Assembly: GCA_008921705.1 (NCBI GenBank)
Contig: VFFE01006979.1
Coordinates: forward strand, 235,251 to 299,250
Length of the DNA: 64,000 bases
Origin: Burhinus oedicnemus
Taxonomy: Eukaryota > Chordata > Aves > Charadriiformes > Burhinidae
Direction: 5' to 3'
Shown here: positions 25,001 through 34,119 of the stretch, piece after piece
Position numbering within the stretch: the first letter of the stretch is position 1
Layout of the letters: the number at the start of each line of letters is the position of its first letter
The notes under the pieces: model-generated
What the model was told of the DNA's origin: nothing
Databases searched by the model: none
The model's input: the letters and a program-made list of their open reading frames with translations, nothing else
Position numbers and translations under genes: made by a program

Positions 25001-28000
25001 TCCTTTGACCTGCTGGCAACACTCCTCCTAATGCAGCCCAGGACACCATTTGCCTTCTCTACAGCAAGGGCACGCTGCTGGCTCACGGTCAACCTGGTGT
25101 CCACGAGGACCTCCAGGGCTTTTTCTGCACAGCTGCTTCCCAGCTGGTTGGCACCCAGCATATAGTGGTGTCTGTGGCTCTTCCTCCCCAGGTGCAGGAC
25201 CCTTCCCCTTGCTGAACTTCATGAGGGCAGGTCATTTCTCCAGCCTCTGGAGGGCAGCACCACCCTCTGGTGTCTCAGCCACTCCTCCCACTTTTATGTC
25301 ATCTGCAAACTTGCTGAGGGTACACTCCGTCCCATCATCCAGATCATTAATGAAAATGTTAAACAGGATCAGAACCCGTACTGACCCCTGGTATACACCA
25401 CTAGTTACTGGCATTCAACTAGTCTTCATGCCAATGATTACACCCTCTGAGCTCAGCTGTTCAGCCAGTTTTCAATCTACCTTCAGAATCCAGTTCAGAT
25501 GATTCTCTTACCTGGACAACTCTGCTGTCAAACTCCTTCAGCTGGTGAATTAGGTGGCTTTCACTGGACACCACCAAACAACCACCGAGAAGAGAAAAGG
25601 CAACACAGAGGATTTCAGAGGACTGCAACCGAAAAAACACGAAGGCAGACCTGACTTTACTGAAAGCCACTTTGCTATTATAAGAGGATAGATTCTTTCA
25701 CGCATTCTCTTACATATTCAAAGAGCACTAAAATTACTGCACAAAGAAGGAAAGTAATTTTGCGTTCTCTTATTTAAGAACTGTCACTTTTTAAATATAA
25801 CTTCTCATGGGAATTGGGGGTGGAAGCAGTCCTCAAACATATTCCCTAGTCTAGAATGAGCACAGACACTAGATAATACTGTAGCACCTATAAAAACACT
25901 ACACTTAACTAGAGATTACACTGTTTGTGCTCTGGGATATCTGGTTAACGTTAACATCCATGTTGTTCTTTCACAAAACCAGGAATTCTGAACAATCCAC
26001 TGGCTAACTTCTAGCTAGCTTTTTTTCACCTTGATGCTGGATTACAGCTATTTTCTTAAACTGTACAAGATCTCTTCTAGGCCCTGCCAGGAAATCAGTA
26101 ACTTTCAACATATTCCCAGTATCCGCTTTCATCACTACTACCTTGCAGAGCATTTTGAGAATATGCTTTGGTGTGGCCCACAAAAACCTTGTAAAAGAAA
26201 AGCACTACACATTCAAAGGCAGTTACAGCAAAGAGATTTGACAAAAGGATGCCTCTTTCATCATTAAACGGCATTTCTAACACCCTCAGAAATAGCACTT
26301 GCACTCTGAGAGGCTAAAGGGAGAAAGACTGACTACTAACACCAATTACCTCAAGCAATTTATGAAGGTTGGGTTTTCTCACTATGCCCTGTGAAAACTG
26401 TCGCATGCTGACATCTTTCTGTCTCTTGTGAATGTGGTCAGAAGAGTGCTTGTGCCCAGCCTGGGTTTAAAGCCAGGCCGTTTATATGACGCCTGCAGCA
26501 TAGAACCCCACTCTCAGACTCCTTAATCTTAAATGGCATCCTTATACTACCAGATTTTTCCCCGTCTCCAGGCTTTTCTGTAGGGTTGTTTTCATGCAAT
26601 CATGTTTTTAACATTAAGGGAGTCCAGGATCTTTGGATTCTCACCTGTAAGTTTCATCTTCAACAACCTTCCGGCCACACTGTCCATAAGAATTGTTCCC
26701 CATGGTGAAAACTGAAAAAACAATGATAAAATGCACCAATTTTATTACTGTCCAATTCCCTGAAAGCCTCTTTTCAGGTACACAAAATATTTTTATGTGG
26801 TCCTTGGTATGAAAGATTGAACACAGTACTGTAAAAATTGGCATAAGCTTTCTTCAAACCGAGTCTACTTAAATTCAAGTGACTGAATCCATTTTAGTCA
26901 ACAACATCCTGGCGATATTGTTGCAGGCACAGTAGCGGTACCTGGAGCCCATTGGCTGTTTGTCAGTAATTGCCTGGTTCATCCTGCCGTTGCCAAGGAG
27001 ACTCAGAAATAGATCAGCGCTCCCACAGGAGCGTTAAATCAACCAACCAACCAGCTCACCCACTGATAAGCAGCACTGGATCGCTCAGCACAGCACTGAA
27101 GCCACTGCACCAGAGAATTCCCAGAGACATGGAGAGCCAATTCACAAACAGGATCTTCTGTATAAAGGCTTATTAATTAATTGCTTTTATAGTAGCACTC
27201 CAGGGCTTCAAGGGGAAAGTAACACAGGAATATTGGCATAGCCATCCAAAACTGAATTCAAAAACACATCTGACTGAACAAGACAAATAGGCTACACTTA
27301 AACGAGGCCTGGGGCTAGATAAACAAACCATATTTTGCAATGCTTGTAGTGAAAAAGCTTCCAACACATTTATAGCTTGAGCCAAGCAGAGCTCAACACG
27401 GTTATCGGCTCAGGGCTCTCCCTCCCAGGAGCAATCCCACAAAGGCCAACAGCTACCTGTATCACATTTACAGTACAGACAGCCCATCTGGGGTCTAGTT
27501 CTAAAGGACAGAAGACAATCTTTTTCGGAGCTTTTAATAAAAGTAGAGTCAGGCACCCCTTGTCACCGGTACAAGCAATACTATACCTCCTTCGCTGTCT
27601 GTCAGAATCAGAGAATGGGCTCTCCCACAAGAAACCTGCAAGACTCGAGTCTGCTGTGGCTTCTCCAGTGGTAATGGAATTGGAGATGGTTCCAAGACAT
27701 ATTCATAGCCCTTAGCTTAAGGAAGAGAGAGAAATTTAAAAAGTCAGTAGCTTCCACAAAGCAAATTTATCATATATTTGCTGATCCTGTTAGACATACA
27801 CACACTCACTTCTGTTTTGTTACAAAAGCAGGTATATTTTAGAAACCCAAGATACTAACCACAATAAAAGGTTGGCTGGGATTCACCGCAGGGGGAAAGA
27901 AGTTAAAAGCCATAGGGATGGTTGAAGCCAATAATCACTGCCTAATCAAAAATCCACCACATCTAGGAGCTGAATTACAGCTTCAGATGGCCAGAACTGA

Positions 28001-31000
28001 GAAACAACAGGCTTTCAGCCATATGTTCAACCACTTTGGTGAATAAGGCTGGATTATTAGAGAGCTTAACACCAAGCACAAATTAAGTATTCTGTGCAAC
28101 CGGGGATACTGCAAGCAAGGTACAATAACAGCAGTCACAAAAAGACAGCACGAAAGGTGAACAAAAAAAATCTTAGGGCTTCATATTTAAAGAAGAGTAG
28201 ATTAAAGGCCCTTTCAGAAATAAGGAACGCAAGAAACATTAGCTAGCCTAGCTCCATAGGGGATAAGAGATCTAACATTTACGAAAGAAAATGACAGGCT
28301 GTACTAGAAAAAGAAGATTTAGTAACTTGAAGAATATGTAATGAGTTACAGTCAACTGGGGAAAAAAAAAGGAAAAGAAAAAAAAAGAACAGCAAAACAT
28401 AAATCAGTACTAGGGAAAAGGTTAAGGGAAGATAAAAAGCTTTGACATCAAACAAAGCCACTGTAACAAGTGAAATCAAATCCCAGAGGGCCCAAAGCAG
28501 CATTCTGCTCACATATAGCAGTGCTTTAACTAGTTCCCATTACCTTCAATCAAAAAACCCCAGAAAACCTACACATACCCTTTTGCCGTAAGACACTACT
28601 TGATGCGAGGACGTGCATCACTGGCTGCTTGCAAATGGTGGGAGCCTGCCACGCAATATAGCACGAACCGAAAGGCAGCAAAGCTTGTATCTGTCTAAAC
28701 AGACATGGAAGTCACAAAGCAAAAAACCTTTTCCTCTCTCTGTTCCTTCCAGCAGAGTGACACAAGCTACTGGGATCTGTGGTAGTCATCACTGATATTT
28801 GAGGGATTTTGGAGAAAAGAGGCAACAAGCTGGCTAAGGAAGAGGAACGCGACAGTAAAATATTAGTAGTTTAGCTTAGAAACAGCTGGAGTTAGAGCAT
28901 GAAATACAACCATCTAAAAGACAGAAGGTTGCAAATTCCCCTGGAAACGAAGCATCTACAAGGACAGTGTTGGAACTAGCAGGTACCAAAGTAAGTTTGT
29001 AAAACTGAGTAACGAGTGGCACATCCAACAGAAAACTTGTCTGTGGGAAGTTAGGTAAATATGGAGCAGTAGCAATCCCACTGATCCGCACTTAGAACAC
29101 ATCTTACCAAACACTGAATGCTCCCTTAATTAGAAGGGCTTGAACTATTTAACCTATTTCTGGATTCTCTGGCAAAAATAATCTGCAGGCCACGTGAAAA
29201 ACAAGAAAACAACTCGACAATCCCAAGACATCAGCACTCACAGAACTAAGAGTAAGAGTTGAAACCTTTAAAAGCAGAAGTGACTGGAGGTTTCTGTTAA
29301 CCCTTAGTTTTGCAGCTGCTGTTTAAGCACGCACACTGGCTGCGTTCACATACTCTTGGAAATCTATACAGTATGCTAGCAGCAATGCACAACAAACAGC
29401 AGCACCACTGTAAACTTCAGCATTCTGCACAGTAGCTGCTATTTTCTTTTGCTTCTCCACGAATTTTAATCTTTTGCCCTTATCAGATGCACCATACCTT
29501 AATGGATTTTTCTCTTTGTAGCGTATAAGAGCATAACTGCTTTTAATATGGTTTTCCCCAATTGTTTACGGAGGAATGTTTTTGAACAGTTAGAGACAGA
29601 CATTCTACAAGGGAAGTAAGTTTGTGGGCTTTGTATCTGTCCTAGGTGGAAGGTGGCAATGTTCTGCACAGAAATCATCATCTTAAACGTGTTTGAGAGC
29701 CTGGTATAAGACAGAATAACTGAAGGACCAAATAACACATTTTCCCATCAAAATGCAATTTGGTATTAAAATAAAAAAACCCATAACGCTACAGCTTCAC
29801 ACAAAATTCCACTGACTGTATACAAAGATCTCTGTGGGAAAGCAAATTAGTTTCAAAACACAAAGGCAACAGAAGTGAGCAAACCACATTACCAAAATTA
29901 TTTTATTAACTAGCCCACTACATTGTCTACTATCAAACTATAGAGATTCAAAGCAACACCTTAACCAACACCCACACACACACTTCTGCAAAATAAATAG
30001 TTACCTACATTTTAGTTACATCCAGGCAAGAACGTAAGTGCAGTGCACAGAACGAATGCATACCTTGACCAATTACAAAGCACACAAAAACACAGCTAAG
30101 TTCCAAAAAAAGACCTCTTTAAAAACAAAAAAGCACAGCCCCACGCTCTGCATCAAAGCCTCCTGGAAATTTTTCATGTCTTCTAACCCAAAGTTTCCCA
30201 CATCACATGTATCCTGTAGTGTCCCCTGGTAAGCCCGTACACAACCTCAATCCTTACTTCGGTCTCTTCTGCTTCTCTGGAATCCAAGCTGGGAATCCTT
30301 GTTCAGCCCCATGCCCCACACTTTGGTGATGTCTGTGGTATTAGAAGACAGCAGCGTGAATCCATAACCGCAGGCAGCAGAAGATATCTTTGAAGACCAA
30401 CAAAAATGACACTATTCAGTTATAAACTATGGTTTAGAAAAACAAGTTTCACCCCACGCTATTTGTTCCTCAGCATTCCTCCTTCATTAAGCTGTATCCA
30501 AACATGGCCCAAATTCATGGTCTGTATGGTCTTTGCAGAAATGATCAGAACAACCCCTCAGTGATAAGCACAATGGCATAAAGTCAAGTTCAACATTACT
30601 GCCTTAGAGTTTTGGTTTTGTGTGCATACACCTTTATTTTTGCATTATTTTGAACCCATTCAAACACAACAGGAAGACCTATTTGCTGACCTGCAACAGC
30701 AGATTTTAAAAAATCAAAACCAAAAACAAACAAACCCACAAGCAATATTAAGGGAATAACATTCCCCAGTTTTACTCACTTTTTGCCCCCTAAAAGGCCA
30801 GCATCACAGCTCTGACCTTCTTTGAATTGGACAGCAGAGCATTATGTTTGAAACACGCAGCCAAGAGAATAACATGGTTTTCAACAAGGGTTTCCAATTT
30901 AATCAGGGTGAAAGCAGCCATGAACGCCACTGAAAATGAGGCCCTATTTCTCTGAGAAAGGTTGTTCACTGTCTTACTCTCTTATGCCTCTCACAGGAGA

Positions 31001-32198
31001 GTACAGATATGTGTGTGTAGATACATACACGTATATATTCCAAATTGCCTGCTACTGTAGTTATACCAAAAAGCATCCTGATGAACACCGCTGTATCAAC
31101 AATTTGTGAGCATGTTGGTGTCTTTTTTAGTAGGAGGACTAGTCCTCTACAGGAAGCACACTGCAAGTCTGAACTACATCACAGTACCAAGTTTCTGCCA
31201 CAAGTTTTACAGTACTTTTATTTCAGGGCAAGAGTTTTACAAGAGAAAATTAGATAAGGCAGATCTAGAATGCACATTTTATTTAAGTAAATAAAAAAAC
31301 CCAACCACACAACATGGGTAAGGTAGCCAAGAACATTTTATATTCTGACTATACAATAATATTCCTCTCTTATCCACTGCCACACTACTATAATGGATCT
31401 GTTCTAGTCTAATTTTAAGGTTGTCCAGTTGACTGAAAATTCTTTAAACGAGTTGATCTTTACCTATTTTGAGTTTCTTCTCAGAAACATTCATATATTA
31501 TACAGGATATACAGAGTTTGAAACAAGACACTTAAAACACACACAACTATAGCTGCAACGCTGTCATAGCTGCATTGTAGTGATTATGTTGTTCAGCCAG
31601 CTGTAGACTCTGTACGTACAATTAGTTTTTACAGTGTTATTTGCATAGATGGACTAAAAGCTATCTTTAATCTAAAAAGTAAAGGCTCTTGTGATTAAGT
31701 ATGCGCAGTTTCACAGCCCTGTGAAAAAAACCAACAATTATACGTCAACACAAAAACCAAATCAGGGCAAAGTCTTTAAATCAGATTACCTAACGCCTTC
31801 CCAAGCTGAGAGAAGAAACCTGCCACGATCAAGGGGCACGCACAGAGGAGGTGCGCCGCTGTGTGAGAAGCAACGCCAACGCCGCCCTGTCGGGATAAAA
31901 CAAGAGCGCCCACCTTCTCCTCCGTTTCCAGCCGGTAGGGCGTGGATTGGATCCTCCGCGGCTTCTTCCAGCCCACGTCCGGCTTCACGAAGCTGGGGAC
32001 GCCCAGGGCGCCCGAGTAGCAGAAGCCCCAGACGAAGACGCGGTCTTTCCGCTTGGCCGCCTTCCCCACGTACTGGAAAACCGGGGCGGCCTCCTCGGCC
32101 TCCCTCAGCTGGCGGACGCTCCGCGGGCCCGCCGCCTTGGTCAGGCCCCTGCGGAGGGCCGCCGGCGGCCGCCGCACTCCCCTCAGCGCCCCCCACAT
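16027..32198 (-). CDS. RCC1L: RCC1L, RCC1-like mitochondrial G-exchanging-factor-like protein (complete, 11 coding exons, 450 aa)
   Basis: RCC1L (formerly WBSCR16) is a mitochondrial seven-bladed RCC1 propeller, reported as an exchange factor for the fusion GTPase OPA1 and as needed for mitochondrial ribosome and rRNA handling. Exons in transcript order: 31914-32198, 30258-30387, 27587-27715, 26645-26711, 25512-25563, 23099-23183, 21947-22128, 20401-20485, 19121-19294, 17721-17806, 16027-16104; all introns GT-AG, phases kept, sum 1353 nt. The start at 32198 opens [19 protein letters not shown], an Arg/Leu-rich, acid-free N-terminus like a mitochondrial presequence. An upstream in-frame ATG (32300) was rejected for lack of homology. 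Propeller signatures are clear: [19 protein letters not shown] (residues 52-70), [85 protein letters not shown]. It ends [10 protein letters not shown], aligning with human HMVTLAKSFI. Human is 464 aa; the difference is mainly in exon 1. Confidence 0.97.
19805..19820. repeat. (TA)8 microsatellite in an RCC1L intron
   Basis: Eight TA units preceded by TGTG, in the intron between coding exons 8 and 9 of RCC1L. Simple sequence only. Confidence 0.85.
21487..21600 (-). mobile_element. Old, diverged CR1 3' end fragment (tentative)
   Basis: The phrase GGTTGACTGGAAGGGACC, followed by a TCATCTGGACCAGC-like stretch, resembles the minus-strand CR1 3' end (GGTTGGAAGGGACC ... TCATCTAGTCCAACC) with many changes. 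It would be an older copy than the others here. Confidence 0.45.
24490..25488 (-). mobile_element. CR1 LINE, about 1 kb, 5' truncated, minus strand, in an RCC1L intron
   Basis: The 3' end lies at about 24490 (CTCTGAAAGTCATCTGGTCC). Minus-strand frames read CR1 ORF2 backwards into the gene: [20 protein letters not shown] with [16 protein letters not shown], and further upstream [20 protein letters not shown] with FADDIKVGG, which contains the FADD box of the reverse transcriptase. The frame is broken by substitutions and indels. The left border of the element in its own terms is about 25485, only some 25 bases from the splice donor of RCC1L coding exon 5 (exon ends at 25512). Same orientation as the gene. 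Confidence 0.95.
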
Positions 32199-32199
32199 C

Positions 32200-32400
32200 G
32201 CCGCCGCCGCCGCCTCCCCGCGCCCCTCAGGCCGCCGCCATCTTGCCAACCTCTCACCTGCGACCCCGCGCGGGCGGCGGGCCGCGCGCCGCCTCACCAC
32301 CCCCTGCGCGCATGCGCGCGGCCGCGGCGCCGCGGTGACGCTCGGGCGCGCGACGGTCTTCTCTTAAAGGGGCTATGGCGCCCTGGGCAGCGGGTGGGTC
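32200..32400 (-). promoter_or_regulatory. RCC1L: RCC1L CpG-island promoter with NRF1 and YY1 sites
   Basis: The sequence is very GC- and CpG-rich from exon 1 to about 32,380. CGCGCATGCGCG (32307-32318) fits the NRF1 consensus YGCGCAYGCGCR at every position. GCCGCCATCTTG (32234-32245), read CAAGATGGCGGC on the gene strand, fits the YY1 consensus that is often placed at or just after the start of TATA-less transcripts. No TATA box is seen. The YY1 ATG opens a four-codon upstream frame (ATG, three Ala codons, TGA; 32227-32241), out of frame with the main start. Factor binding is predicted from motifs only. Confidence 0.75.
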
Positions 32401-32647
32401 CCAACCTGACCCTGACACATCTAGATCTAGATCTAAACCTAGGCCCAGACCCAAAGCTACACCCAGGCCCAAACCCACACCCAAACCTATTCCCAGACCC
32501 AGGGCTAGACCCAAATCCAAACGCAAACACAAATCTAGTCCTAAACCCAGACCCAAGGCCAGACCCAAACCCAGACCCAAACGTAGTCCCAGCCCCAGAA
32601 CTAGACCCAAACCCAGACCCAGACCCAAACCTAGTCCCATACTATTA
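32396..32647. repeat. CCCAAA/CCCAGA hexamer array, part 1
   Basis: Imperfect tandem hexamers of the type CCCARA, with variants CCTAGR and CCCACA. On the minus strand this is GGGTTT/GGGTCT, regularly spaced runs of three G. The array begins about 200 bases upstream of the RCC1L start codon and is interrupted by a CR1 fragment at 32648. Confidence 0.93.
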
Positions 32648-32939
32648 GTGAGGTGGGGGTTGGTCTCTCCTCCCGAGTAACAAGTGATAGGACAAGAGGA
32701 GACAGCCTCAAGTTGCGTCAGAGGAGGTTTAGGTTGGATATTAGGAAAAATTTCTCCACTGAGGGGGTTGTCAAGCACTGGAACAGGCTGCCCAGGGAAG
32801 TGGTAGAATCCCCCCTGGAGGTATTTAAAAGCTGGGTAGACGTGGTGCTGAGGGACATGGTTTAGTGGTGGGTTTGGCAGTGTTAGGTTGATGGTTGGAC
32901 TCAATGATCTTAAAGGTCTCTTCCAACAAAAACGATTCT
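32648..32939 (+). mobile_element. CR1 LINE 3' end fragment, + strand, inserted in the hexamer array
   Basis: Sense-orientation CR1: it begins GTGAGGTGGGGGTTGGTCTC and runs through the end of ORF2 to GGTCTCTTCCAACAAAAACG. On the + strand the frame reads [20 protein letters not shown]. It is the only CR1 in the window on the + strand and is bounded on both sides by the same hexamer repeat. Confidence 0.95.
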
Positions 32940-33115
32940 ACACCCAGAACCACATCCAAACCCAGACCCTAACTCTAACCCAGACTCAGACCCAAACCTA
33001 TTCCCAGACCCAGAACTAGACCCAGATGCAGACCCAGAACTAGACCCAGACCCAAACCCAGACCCAGGCGCAAACCCAGACCAAGACCCAGACCTAGTCC
33101 CCAGCCCAAACCTGG
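32940..33115. repeat. CCCAAA/CCCAGA hexamer array, part 2
   Basis: Continues the array of 32396-32647 after the CR1. Units here include CCCAGA, CCCAAA, CTAGAC and AACCCTAACTCTAACC, the last resembling the telomeric CCCTAA unit. Read as one array, the CR1 entered an existing repeat. Confidence 0.9.
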
Positions 33116-33222
33116 ACCCACCTGGCATGGCCATGGCAGGGCTGTGGTGGCACCCAAACACAGCCCTTGCACCACACTCCCGGTTGAAAAGCAGCCCTGT
33201 CCCAGAGGCGCCAGCCATACTC

Positions 33223-33391
33223 TGATGGCCACCGGCCATGGTGTGGTGGCCACCAACCGTGCTGTGATGGCCACCAGCCGTACCATGATGGCACGCTGGC
33301 CGTGCTGTGATGGCCATCAGCCATGCCGTGACGGCCACCAGCCATACTGTGATGGCTGCCAGCTGTGCCGTGATGGCCGCCAGCCTCCCAA
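33223..33391. repeat. 21-bp minisatellite, about 8 copies
   Basis: Imperfect tandem copies of TGATGGCCACCAGCCATGCTG, one of them a base longer. It lies between the hexamer array and the NCF1 3' end. Several units carry ATGGC/GCCAT, so frames through it look protein-like, but this is repeat-driven. Confidence 0.85.
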
Positions 33392-33764
33392 GATGGCAGC
33401 CCTCCATGTGGCAGCAGGAGGGACCAGCGTCTGCAGCCTTGAGGAGCTGCTCGCCCCTCACCCCTCACACCCTGCCACCATTTGGGGCGGCCACCTCGCC
33501 TCATGGCTCTTACCCCACCCCAGCGAACACCACCTCCCCACACCCCAGCCCTCCCTTTCCGCTCGCGGCAGCGACACAGCCGCCTTCCAGGAGGAAGCTG
33601 CTGTCCTTTCGTCCCCCCAACCAAATTTCCCCTCTGCCGGCATCTTTTGCAAGAGACCCTTGCCCAATCCTCCGCCCGGCAGAAATGCCTTTCCTGCCGC
33701 CATGCCGCCGGGCTGCCCCCTGGTGTCTGCATTGACCAGCCATCCAGGCAGACATTGAAATATG
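33392..33764. other. Short unique spacer downstream of NCF1
   Basis: GC-rich unique sequence between the minisatellite and the NCF1 polyadenylation region. No exon or known repeat is recognised. Confidence 0.4.
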
Positions 33765-33782
33765 TCTATAAAGTGTCTCTCC

Positions 33783-33788
33783 TTTATT
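33783..33788 (-). terminator. NCF1: NCF1 polyadenylation signal (AATAAA)
   Basis: TTTATT on the + strand is AATAAA on the gene strand, about 330 bases after the NCF1 stop. This gives a short 3' UTR ending near 33,765. Confidence 0.75.
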
Positions 33789-34119
33789 GGTGAAAAACGC
33801 AAAATCATTCAAAATACAAATACGGGATAAAAGGGGGTCTAGTGGCGAGGGGTCCCTGGTGGCTGTGGAGGCCTCAGCCCCCCAGGAGCCGGTGGAGCGG
33901 GGCTGGGTCCCTCCTCATGGTGTCATTAGGACATCTCAGGCTCGCCATGCCGGTGGATGAAGATGGGCGCTGGGCTGCGCTGATCTGGCCATCAGTCCCC
34001 CGGGACCTGTGGCAGCTGCCGCCAGAGACACCTGGATCCCCTGGTCTGGCTCTGAGCCCCAGCTGCACAGGAGCTGGTGGAGATAAAGCATCAGCTGGCT
34101 GGTGTGGGGGGCTGAGGGC

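Noticed and set aside
24898..25414. Minus-strand frames that look like a reverse transcriptase gene
   Set aside because: They are parts of a 5' truncated CR1 with broken frames, not a host gene or an intact element.
31776..32300. Longer N-terminus for RCC1L starting at the upstream in-frame ATG (32300)
   Set aside because: The extra 34 residues are Arg-rich translation of the CpG island without similarity to human RCC1L. The YY1 and NRF1 sites suggest transcription starts downstream of that ATG.
32375..32680. 101-codon + strand frame of PKPR-type repeats resembling a basic protein
   Set aside because: It is a direct reading of the CCCARA hexamer array and runs into a CR1. Frames on the other strand give equally regular Gly-Leu repeats.
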